A DNA stretch of 64,000 nt from Plasmodium relictum (taxonomy: Eukaryota; Apicomplexa; Aconoidasida; Haemosporida; Plasmodiidae): the NCBI RefSeq assembly GCF_900005765.1, contig NC_041680.1, forward strand, positions 434,001-498,000, written 5' to 3'. The notes below the pieces were generated by a model. It worked only from the letters and a program-made list of their open reading frames with translations. It made no database searches and was not told where the DNA came from. This document shows positions 50,389 to 60,295 of the stretch, one piece after another. The position numbers and the translations under genes are program-made. Position 1 is the stretch's first letter, and the number at the start of each line of letters is the position of its first letter.

Positions 50389-52218
50389 ATGCAAAGTTCT
50401 TACTATATATTGAATAAATTACTTAATTTAAAATATATATCATCAAAAAAATACAAAGTAAAACATTTTTTTTTCATAAATTATCAAAAAATATATTTTT
50501 TAACGAAAAAAATGGAGGATATACCTACTGTTAATATTACTGATGTAAGTGATAAGAAAAAAGAAAAAAAATTAAAAAAGTTAGCAGAAAAAGAGAAAAA
50601 ACTGGCTAAGAAAGCCGAAAGAGAAAATTTAAAAAATGAAGCAACGAAAATACTAGAATATGTTTGTGAGGATATAAATAAAGATAATTATGGATACCTT
50701 AGTGTATCAAATATCAAAGAAAAAGATATTAAATTATATAATTTAGAGGCAATATATAATTTGTTGTTAAATGAAAGTAACAAGGAAATTAAAAGAGAAG
50801 ATAATAATATAACTTCTACTTCAAATGAAGATAAAGAAAAAAGAAATGAATTAGAATATATTTTACAAAATAATATATGGATAAGAGGAAGAATACATGA
50901 TATCAGAGGAAAGGGTTCTTTATCTTTTATAATTTTAAGACATAAGATTTACTCACTTCAATGTATTCTAGATATAAAAAATAATAACAATGATAAGAAC
51001 ATGATAAAGTGGGTTAACAATTTATCTTTGGAATCAATAGTCGATATATATGGTAAGTTAATTAAACCGGATATACCAATTGATAGCACAAGTATTAAAT
51101 ATGAAATACATATAGATAAAATTTTCTGTATAAGTAGAACAGTTAAAGAATTACCTTTTTTATTAAAAGATGCCAATATGAAAGAAACGTGTGAAGAATC
51201 AACAATAAAAGTTAATCAAGATAATAGACTTAATAACCGATGTTTTGATTTGCGTACTTATGCAAACTTTAGTATTTTTTTTCTTCAATCACAAATATGT
51301 CAAATATTTAGAAACTTTTTAGTTCAGAACAATTTTATAGAAATACACACTCCAAAATTATTAGGAGAAAGTAGTGAAGGAGGAGCAAATGCATTTCAAA
51401 TAAATTATTTTAATCAAAATGGATACTTGGCTCAATCTCCTCAACTGTTTAAGCAAATGTGTATTAACTCAGGATTTGATAGAGTATTTGAAATAGGTCC
51501 AGTTTTCAGAGCTGAAAATAGTAATACTTATAGACATTTGTGTGAATATATATCATTAGATGTTGAAATGACATATAAATATGATTATATGGAAAATGTA
51601 TATTTTTATGATTCTATGTTTAAACATATATTTAAAGAACTAACTACTTTAGAAAAAAATGATATGTTTATTAAATCCATAAAGAATCAATATCCTTCTG
51701 AGGATTTTAAATGGTTAGATGTAACACCAATATTTACATATGAAGAAGCAATAAGGTTATTAATAAAACACAACAAATTAAATTTAAAAGAAGAAGAAAT
51801 TTTAACTTATGACTTAACCACTGATATGGAAAAGGAGTTAGGAAAAATTATTAATGATTCTCATAATACTCATTATTATATAATTATCAATTTTCCCTCT
51901 TCATTAAGGCCATTTTATACTATGTACGATGAGAATAATCCTCAAATTTCAAATTCGTATGATTTTTTTATGAGAGGTGAAGAAGTTTTATCTGGGTCTC
52001 AGAGAATTAGCGATGTGAAGTTATTATTAAATAATGTAAAATCATTCAATCTAGATCCTCAAAAACTAAATTTCTATATTGAATCCTTTTCTTATTCTTC
52101 ATATCCTCACTCTGGATGTGGTATAGGTTTAGAAAGAGTTCTCATGCTTTTTCTAGGATTAAATAACATTAGAAAAACTTCATTATTTCCAAGAGATCCA
52201 AAAAGGTTAATACCATGA
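50389..52218 (+). CDS. AspRS: Aspartyl-tRNA synthetase, cytosolic type, 609 aa (568 from second Met)
   Basis: Class II synthetase charging tRNA(Asp). Residues 42-90 include a Lys-rich helix (KKKEKKLKKLAEKEKK) that in eukaryotic AspRS aids tRNA binding. The OB-fold anticodon-binding domain starts at W164 (IWIRGRIHDIRGKGSLSF). The catalytic core holds motif 1 (FIEIHTPKL, GESSEGGANAF), the flipping-loop QSPQLFKQM, motif 2 (FRAENSNTYRHLCEY at about 373) and motif 3 (GCGIGLERVLMLFLG at about 576), ending LFPRDPKRL. This is the eukaryotic form without the bacterial insertion domain, so it is the cytosolic enzyme and not the apicoplast one. Two in-frame starts exist: Met1 at 50389 and Met42 at 50512, the latter in the stronger AAAAAAATGG context. 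The 41 residues between them are basic, Tyr/Phe-rich and could be an optional N-terminal extension. Confidence 0.95.
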   Translation: MQSSYYILNKLLNLKYISSKKYKVKHFFFINYQKIYFLTKKMEDIPTVNITDVSDKKKEKKLKKLAEKEKKLAKKAERENLKNEATKILEYVCEDINKDNYGYLSVSNIKEKDIKLYNLEAIYNLLLNESNKEIKREDNNITSTSNEDKEKRNELEYILQNNIWIRGRIHDIRGKGSLSFIILRHKIYSLQCILDIKNNNNDKNMIKWVNNLSLESIVDIYGKLIKPDIPIDSTSIKYEIHIDKIFCISRTVKELPFLLKDANMKETCEESTIKVNQDNRLNNRCFDLRTYANFSIFFLQSQICQIFRNFLVQNNFIEIHTPKLLGESSEGGANAFQINYFNQNGYLAQSPQLFKQMCINSGFDRVFEIGPVFRAENSNTYRHLCEYISLDVEMTYKYDYMENVYFYDSMFKHIFKELTTLEKNDMFIKSIKNQYPSEDFKWLDVTPIFTYEEAIRLLIKHNKLNLKEEEILTYDLTTDMEKELGKIINDSHNTHYYIIINFPSSLRPFYTMYDENNPQISNSYDFFMRGEEVLSGSQRISDVKLLLNNVKSFNLDPQKLNFYIESFSYSSYPHSGCGIGLERVLMLFLGLNNIRKTSLFPRDPKRLIP

Positions 52219-53202
52219 GAAAAAAAAATAAAAATGAATATATTTCATCATTCATTAACATTATATATTTATGAAAAAATATTATATTTATTAAACATTT
52301 TAATGTGAAGTTTTTAAAGAATATTTCGATTTACTGATTCTAATGGAAGTTAAAATATTAACAAAACTTTTACTATGATAATTCATTTAAATATTTTTTA
52401 TATAAAGTACATATATATATGCGCGTTAAAAATGATGCATCTATTTTTTAACACGATAGTATTTTTAATTCACATTATAAGTAGGATATTTGTTACATTA
52501 AAAATTAAAAATTTCAATTTACACTTTTCATATGTACAAATAATTTTATTTACTTATAAAATTTTACTTTTTTTTTTTTTTAAATAAGATTGTTGAACAA
52601 TTATTATAACTTTTCTGAGAATTTTTCTATCTTTAAATAAATTAACTAAAATATATGTCTTCATAAAATATGCAATTTTTTCATATTAATTTATATTATC
52701 TCCTGTTTTTTTTATTTTTAATTACCGTTGTTTATTTACTCACAACAAAAATTAGGTGCCTATTTTTTGCAATATTAATTAAATGAGAAAAAAGAAAAGA
52801 AAAAAAAAGAAAAAAAAAAATAAATAAAACACTTTTAGTTTATTTTTTTTTTTTCAATTTGCAGATTTTTTTTTTTTTCTTCATTCTTAAAATATGTTCC
52901 ATTTATACATATTTTCACAATGATTTTTTTTTTTTTTTTTTTCATTTGTCAATGTTTATTTATATTTTAAATAAAACATTTTATAAAAAATTATAAATGA
53001 TTCAATAATTCCTCTTTTTTTTTTGTGGCCTTATTAAAGGAAAATATATTTTATCATTAATTTTTTTTTTTTTCTTTATATATATTACCTTTTTTATATC
53101 CTTAAAAGAGAGAAAAAACAATTTAATTATATATATATATATATATTTATAATATTTTTAAAAAAAGTTAAATATAATGATTAAAAGAAATTGATTTATA
53201 AT
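52219..53202. other. Intergenic region, 984 bases; probable synteny breakpoint
   Basis: A/T spacer with several poly-T runs and a T-rich zone at 52830-53110. Gene order to the left is that of P. falciparum chromosome 1, and genes to the right are not from there. No repeat, inverted pair or mobile element marks the junction. Confidence 0.55.
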
Positions 53203-54648
53203 ATGAATGAAAACGATAATTTACATATTCAAAATGAAATAAAAGAAGAGACTGTAAGAAATAGTAATAATGGTAAAAATAAAGAGAATAATTTCATTAA
53301 AAAACGAAGAGAAAAAGAAATAAATGATATGAATTACGAGCTAAATAATAAGACTATAGAAAATGAAATTTACTCTAGTAATATAAAATTATTTTGTAAA
53401 TTAAAAAAAAAATATTTACATATTAGAAAAAAGAATAAAATATCACTACAAAGTAAAAAAAGAAAAAGAAAAAAAAAGCATTTATGTAAAACTTTTTTTG
53501 ATTTAACATCAAAATCATTAATAAATATAACTAATTATGTGAATAAACAATATAATCAAATGAAATATTTTTGTATAAATTCTGCTACCAATATAAAAAT
53601 TAAGCACTTCATATATATATTAATAATATATATATTGATAAATATAACATTATTCATCTTTTCTACATTTGTATATTTCTTTTTATATTTTTACATAATA
53701 CCCCAGAATAAATACACATATCCTATTGATTTTTCTTTAGTTAAAAACCCAATTGAAGATTACTTAAAAAATAAAAATAATAGTAACAACAAAGCAAATT
53801 TTATGAATGAATCAAAAATTTCTAGTTTGAACAAAAGTGAAGAATTATACCTGAATCATTTAAATTCTATTAAAAGAGAAATTTTAGATAGTATAAATAA
53901 TAAACATACTCATTGTTTCTCAGAAAAGTTTCCTGAAAATAGCAATTTTCCTTTTTTAAATAAAAATATAAGTTATTCAAATAATGAAAAATTATTTACT
54001 TTTGATAATGAAATGGAGCATAAAAATATGCGAAATAACATATTAACAGGATATATAAATTTTCAAAATAATTTAAGTGAAAGTTCATATTTTAATAAAC
54101 ATTTTTTTTATAAATTTTTTATGCCTTTTTTTAAAAATAAAAAAAATATTCTGAAAATAAAAAAAGGTTATAAAATTGATGTTCTTCTGAATTTCTCATA
54201 TATAAATAACGAATACAACGATAAATTATATTTCATTCAACTAGTAACTGAAATATTTAATAAAAATAATAATATTCTTTTAAGAAAAGAAAAGTTATAT
54301 ATTAATAATAAAAATTATGAGTTTATAAAAAAATTACATTTATTTTTTAATACTCCATTTTATTTTTTTAATGTGCATAATAATCAAACTAAAGAAATAC
54401 TCTTGGTAAATGACTATGAATATGTTACAGATTTCAGTAAAATTCAAATATATATGAATCCCCCAATTCAAATATATAAAGCATACGTAGTTATATTAGT
54501 ATATGTTAATTTTATTTATTATTATATGCATAAATACCCATTTTTATTTTTTTATATTTTTGTTTTCATTTTGTCATCATTCCTAATTTTTATCAATACT
54601 ATCTTTTTTTTTTTTGTCTTATGCTATTATTTCTTGATTAATTATTAA
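53203..54648 (+). CDS. Seipin-like ER membrane protein, 481 aa
   Basis: The ATG at 53203 follows an in-frame stop at 53182; an earlier TTG is not a start. The layout is that of seipin: a cytosolic basic N-terminus (about 1-130), a first membrane helix (about 133-168), a luminal region, and a second membrane helix (about 440-475) close to the C-terminus. The luminal part ends with the most diagnostic stretch: ITEIFN-like first strand region FIQLVTEIFNKNNNILLRKE, then FNTPFYFFNV, the segment FSKIQIYMNPPIQIYKAYVVI, and VNFIYYYMHKYPFLFFYIF. These line up with seipin's IEIHSKRIQLYGAYLRIHA and LRYLLYNFPMTCAFIG. Seipin oligomers sit at ER-lipid droplet contacts and control droplet formation. A Lys/Asn/Ser-rich insert of about 120 residues (about 190-310) interrupts the luminal domain. 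There is no cleavable signal peptide. Confidence 0.72.
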   Translation: MNENDNLHIQNEIKEETVRNSNNGKNKENNFIKKRREKEINDMNYELNNKTIENEIYSSNIKLFCKLKKKYLHIRKKNKISLQSKKRKRKKKHLCKTFFDLTSKSLINITNYVNKQYNQMKYFCINSATNIKIKHFIYILIIYILINITLFIFSTFVYFFLYFYIIPQNKYTYPIDFSLVKNPIEDYLKNKNNSNNKANFMNESKISSLNKSEELYLNHLNSIKREILDSINNKHTHCFSEKFPENSNFPFLNKNISYSNNEKLFTFDNEMEHKNMRNNILTGYINFQNNLSESSYFNKHFFYKFFMPFFKNKKNILKIKKGYKIDVLLNFSYINNEYNDKLYFIQLVTEIFNKNNNILLRKEKLYINNKNYEFIKKLHLFFNTPFYFFNVHNNQTKEILLVNDYEYVTDFSKIQIYMNPPIQIYKAYVVILVYVNFIYYYMHKYPFLFFYIFVFILSSFLIFINTIFFFFVLCYYFLINY

Positions 54649-56011
54649 AATAGGAAAAGAAATAAAAAAGATACATTTATAAAATAGAAAAAAAAAGAAA
54701 AATAATATAAATTTAAAGAAGTTTTAATGAATAATTAAAGACCTTAATTATATAATAAAACAAAATAAACAAAAAAGTAATATAAAAAAATTGGATAATA
54801 GCAATAGTGAATATTAAAAAGAAAATAGAAAAAAAAAGAGAAAATTTAATATAAAAAGTAATATAAAAGAAAAAAGATATGATTATATATATATGCATAC
54901 ATACATATTTAGCATTTTAATAATTTAAAAAGACAATTTTTTTTAAATTTAATTAGATATAAATTCTTTATATTGCTTTTTTTATAAAATTTATTTTTTA
55001 AACTTTTTTGAAATAAAATAAACTCAAATAAGTCATGTCTTAATTCTAATTATTTTCTTTTTATAAATTATCATTTGATTTTATTTATATAAATTCTGTT
55101 TTTTTAAATAAAATAATTTTTAAAGGCATATTATGTTTTTTTACGATTATTTTTTTAAAAAATAAGTTGCTTAATTTTTTATTTTCTGTATTAAAAATAT
55201 ATCTCTAAAATTTAATAAAAAATTATAATATAGTATGAAAAGTAATTTACTCTCCTGTATTCTGTAATAGCATTTTATTTATTCTTTTATTCTTTTTGAT
55301 GAATTAAATAATTTGAAAATACGAATTTTTAATTATGAAATAAATTATACTTTCATTTTTTTTTTTAATATAATTTTAAAATAGATAAATGAATGAATAA
55401 ATAAATACACATATTTATATTGGTATGAGACATTTCTTTTTTTTTTTTAATTATTCCTTTTAAAATAATGAGTATAAAATTGAATCACCTTTTATAAAAA
55501 AAAAATTTTCATTGAATGAAGCAATATAAAAATTGTATTTTTTTTTTTTTTTTTATCTATATTTGAATATTATTTTTGAATAAATTTATTTATATAAAAT
55601 AATTAATTTTATAAACTTATGTAAGCATTTTAATAAAATAATTTGAAAATTTAGATTTAATTTAAAAACTTTAACATAAATTTTTTATTCTGAAAAATAT
55701 TTATTCTTGGATATACTATGTGTAAATAATTTCAAAAAATATATATTCTTTCATATTTTTAATGTATTTTAATAATTAATTTATATTTTTTTTTTTTTTT
55801 TTTTTCTATTCTTAAACAATATGGTGTAATGGAAATTTACTTTATATAATAAATATTGAAATTATTTTTTTATTCTTTAAATGATTTATTATAAAGATAA
55901 TTTTTAAAATCTTCACTTTTATAATATACAAATGTTTTTATTTTTTTACTTTATTTATTTTTAAAAAAAAAAATTCTTTTTTTTTTTATGTGTATGTATG
56001 TAAAAAAATAA
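54649..56011. other. Intergenic region, 1.36 kb
   Basis: A/T spacer between two plus-strand genes; it holds the PMS1 promoter. Long poly-T runs (near 55540 and 55790). No coding frame. Confidence 0.6.
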
Positions 56012-59000
56012 ATGCAGATAAGAAACATTGGTAAAGAGTCTATTCATGCTATATGTAGTAGTCAAGTAATATTCACATTAAGTAGTGTTGTAAAGGAGTT
56101 AGTTGAAAATTCAATTGATGCAGATGCGAATGAAATAAAAATAAAATTAATAGAAAGTGGAATAAAATTAATCGAAGTACATGATAATGGAAAAGGAATA
56201 AAAAAAATAAATTTTGAAAATGTTTGTGCTAGACATGCTACATCAAAAATAAGTGAATTTAATGATATTCAGAATTCTTTGAATACTTTGGGTTTTAGAG
56301 GTGAAGCATTAAATTCTTTATGCATGTTAAGTGATTTAAATATCACTACTAAAAATGATGAAAGTGAACATGGTTATTTATTAAAATTTGATAAGCTCGG
56401 AAAGTTAGTTCATGAAGAGCCAATTGCAAGATTAAGAGGAACAACTGTTAGTTGTGAAAATATCTTTAAAAATATACCTATAAGAAAAAAGGATTTTATA
56501 AAAAATATAAAAACGCAATTATCTCAATTGCTGCTTTTGATGCAGCAGTATGCTATTATTTATCATCAAATAAAATTTTCTATTAATAATATTGTTGTAA
56601 CTAAAGGAGTAACAAAAAATATTAATTTATTAATGACGAATGGAAATGATAACATAATAAAAAACTTCTATTCAATTTTTGGGAAAAGAAATATTGGAAA
56701 TTTAATGGAATTTAATATTGATTCCGATTGTTGGAAAATAAGAGGATTTATTAGTGATAATAATAGTGGAAGAAGAGATAAAGATTTACAATTTTATTAT
56801 ATGAATAGTAGACCTATACATATATTAAAAAATGTAAATAAAATTATTAATACTATTTTCAGAGAATTTAATAGTAGATTATACCCAATTATCATAATTA
56901 ATATTTTATCGGATACTAAAAATATAGATATTAATGTTACACCTGATAAAAGAGAAGTTTTTTTTACATTTGAAAATGAAATGTGTGAGCAAATTAAAAA
57001 TTCTCTAGTGAAGTTACTAACACCTAAAACGAATAATTTAATTGATACACAAATTGGTGATTACTTTTTGAAGAGTAATAATATATTATCTAAAAATAAT
57101 AATTTAAAAATAGAAAATGATTATGAAAAAGACCTTCATAATTTAAACAAAAGCAATAAAAATAATGATTGCTCAAATAATGAAAGTTGTGATAACATTT
57201 ATATTAAAAAGGAAAAGGATAACATTAATGATTACGATAATGATGATAATAAAAATGGTAGTTATGACAAAGACAATATCTTAAAAATAGAAGGCAATAA
57301 TAATATAAAAGTATGTTATAATAATCGAGATAATAATAATTATTATACAAATAATGAATTTCAAAATAATAGTAACAATATTAATGATACGAATTTTGAA
57401 AATACGTATAGTTTTTATAAAAATGAAATGAGTTCTGAAGATAAAAATATAGAGAAACAAAGTGTAAATTCTGTTATAAATGAAAATAAAGTTAATGAAC
57501 ACAATTATTCTATGTTTGTAAAAAAAGAGAGAGAAAAACAAGTATTTAAATATGATAACTATGTTACTTCTAAAGAGGAAAATTTTGTTTATGATTCCTT
57601 AAATACAAACACAAAAGAAAAATTTGATAATGAAAATGAGGCATGTCCTTATTATTCTGATTATGTTCAATTCAAAAATATAAACAAGGATGATAATATA
57701 ATATATCACGAAAAGGGAACCACTGATATTCAAATAAATAATAATATAAACACTATAAAAAAATCATTAGAACATAATATGATTAAAAAAGAAAAACCAA
57801 AAAACGAATATAAATTAAAAAATGATAAAAATGATAACATATACGAATACAAATTAGAAAATAATGAAAGTGATAATGTGTACGAATATAAATTAAAAAA
57901 TGATACAAATGATAATATATATGAATACAAATTAGAAAATAATGAAAGTGATAATGTGTACGAATATAAATTAAAAAATAATGAAAAAGAAAATGAAAAT
58001 ATGTATGAATATAAATTAGAAAATTATGTAAACGAAAATACAAATGAAAATAAATTAAAAAATGATGAAAAAGAGAAAGTATATGAATACAAATTAAAAA
58101 ATGATGATGAAAATATGTATGAATATAAATTGGAAAATAATGAAAAAGAAAATGAAAATATGTATGAATATAAATTAGAAAATTATGTAAACGAAAATAC
58201 AAATGAAAATAAATTAAAAAATGATGAAAAAGAGAAAGTATATGAATACAAATTAAAAAATGATGATGAAAATATGTATGAATATAAATTGAAAAATAAT
58301 GAAAATGAAAACACGTATGAATATAAATTTAAAAATATTCAAAATGAGTTTAGCAGTTCACAAGTAAGCGAACATAAAATGAAAATAATAAAGGTAGAAC
58401 AAGAAAATTCAAATTATGATTATACTGATTATTCTTTTGATGATTTAAAAGAAAATATAAGAAGTAGTTGTATTAAAAGTATTCCTATAGATATCAATAT
58501 GTATATCAATAGAGAAAAATTGAGAAGTGGCTATGATTATGATCAAATACATTTAATAAATTTAACAAATAGCGAGAAAATTAAAAATATTGTTTTTCAT
58601 AAAATGAAAGATGAAAGCAAATTAAATAATTATTTATGTTTAACTGATAATGACCAGGAGAATGATTATAAAAACTTATTTAATAGTGATTTAAATATAA
58701 AAGAGAGCATCAATACCACTAAGAACAGCAATAATAGTAATAGTGAAGATATCAACTTTAGTAATATTGATGAAAATCAGAAAGACTTATATTTTAAGTC
58801 AAATTTATTTGAAAAATTGAAAATATGTGGGCAGTTTAATAGAGGTTTTGTTATATCCAAAATTGACTTAAATTATTTTAAAAATCAATTTAATCAAGAA
58901 AATAGTAATTTTTCTGATAATAGTAATAATAAAAATTATAATAAGAATGATTATGCTTTATTTATAATAGATCAACATGCAGCTGATGAAAAATCCAATT

Positions 59001-59834
59001 TTGAAAAATATAATAAAACTTTTACTATGAAATCTCAAAAATTAATAAGCAAAATTAATTTGCAACTAAGCCCAGCGCAAATACATATTATTCAAAAAAA
59101 TTTAGAAATATTTTTAGAAAATGGATTTGAAGTAGAAATAGTTGAAGAGTCGATACATAAAAAAAGAAAATTAAATAATATAAACGAAGAAGAAGAAGAA
59201 ATGCTCATGGAAATAAAAGTATACTTATTATCATTACCAGTTTTTAATGGAAAAATATTAGAAGTCGTAGATTTTATGTCACTTTTGTATCATCTCACTG
59301 AGCATCCAGTAACATTTGATAAAAGAAGTTTTGAAATTTTTATAGAAAATAAACATCAATCAAATGGAAAAGTAGATACTTGGTTTAATTATAACTTTCC
59401 TAGACCTCAAAAAGTTTGGAGAATTTTAGCATCAAAGTAAGGGAAATATATATATATATATATTATAAAAAAATTTTCATTATTATTTTATTTTATTTTA
59501 TTTTTTTTAATTTTTTTGTTACAGAGCTTGTAGAAATGCAATAATGGTAGGAAAAACTTTAAATATTTCTGAAATGATAAAAATAAAAAAAAAATTAAGT
59601 GTATTAAAGAATCCATGGAATTGTCCTCATGGTAGACCTACTATTAAATATATCATTAATAATGTTGATATAAAAAATTGCTTTAAAAATTACTACTTAA
59701 AATTATATGATGAAATTTCAAATTTAATTTTAACAAAAAATTATGAAGCATATAAATATCTTTTTCATAATCATATATTTTTTTTAATTATGTCAACTAA
59801 ACCATTACTTGGGCCTATATTGAAATTTCAGTAA
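56012..59834 (+). CDS. PMS1: DNA mismatch repair protein PMS1 (MutL homologue), 2 exons, 1244 aa
   Basis: Exons 56012-59436 and 59525-59834; the phase 2 intron has 88 bases. The N-terminal GHL ATPase is intact: E32/N33 in KELVENSIDADA, DNGKGI at 58-63, and GFRGEAL at 94-100. The MutL transducer domain follows, ending near NVTPDKREVFF (about residue 310). The C-terminal domain carries the metal-dependent endonuclease signature of the PMS2/yeast Pms1 branch: DQHAADEKSNFE at 987-998, the ACRNAIM motif across the exon junction, and NCPHGRPT in exon 2. It therefore nicks DNA during mismatch repair as the partner of MLH1. The linker (about 330-940) is far longer than in animals, Asn/Lys-rich, and contains a tandem repeat built on YEYKLKN. 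Skipping of the intron would remove the last endonuclease motifs. Confidence 0.95.
57821..57976 (+). repeat. 78-base tandem repeat, 2 copies, in PMS1
   Basis: Copies at 57821-57898 and 57899-57976 encode 26 residues (NDNIYEYKLENNESDNVYEY core) differing by few bases. Part of the same YEYKL repeat family as the longer duplication that follows. Confidence 0.85.
57980..58297 (+). repeat. 159-base near-perfect tandem duplication in PMS1
   Basis: Copies at 57980-58138 and 58139-58297 encode 53 residues each. By eye they differ at a single base near the end (TTGGAAAAT versus TTGAAAAAT, Glu to Lys). Each copy itself contains shorter YEYKL and ENKLKN units. Confidence 0.92.
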
Positions 59835-60295
59835 TTGTTATGTAGTTTTTTTAATTTAAAAAAAAAAAAAAAAATTCCTTTTTTTGAAAGTATACTTTTT
59901 TTATTTAAAAAATTATTTTATTTTTTCTTTTTAACTTTTTTGTGTGTAATAGTTTTGTATTGCTTATGTATATATATATATATATATATTATTTACTTAT
60001 TTACTTAATTACATTATGCTTTAAAATGTAAATTCTTATTTTAAAAATTTTTTTTTGTTTTTAATTTCTAATTAACACTCTTCATAAAATATATTATTAT
60101 AATTTTTTTTTTTTTTATCTTTTCCAATTTTTATTTATTATTTAATAGAAGACATTAGATAAACTACTCTTAGACCTAGAAAAAAAAAAAAAAATAGGAT
60201 AAAATTCAACGTAATAAAAATAAATATGGCAAACATATTTGAAATTATATTTTTAATTTATACTTATTTATTTTTATTTTTATTTTTTTTATTTT
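59835..60295. other. Convergent spacer, 461 bases
   Basis: 3' ends of PMS1 and the next gene face each other. It contains a (TA)n run near 59970. Nothing else seen. Confidence 0.6.

Noticed and set aside
57783-58202. 139-codon open frame on the minus strand
   Set aside because: It is the antisense of the PMS1 repeat; its His/Tyr/Phe periodicity only mirrors the coding repeat.
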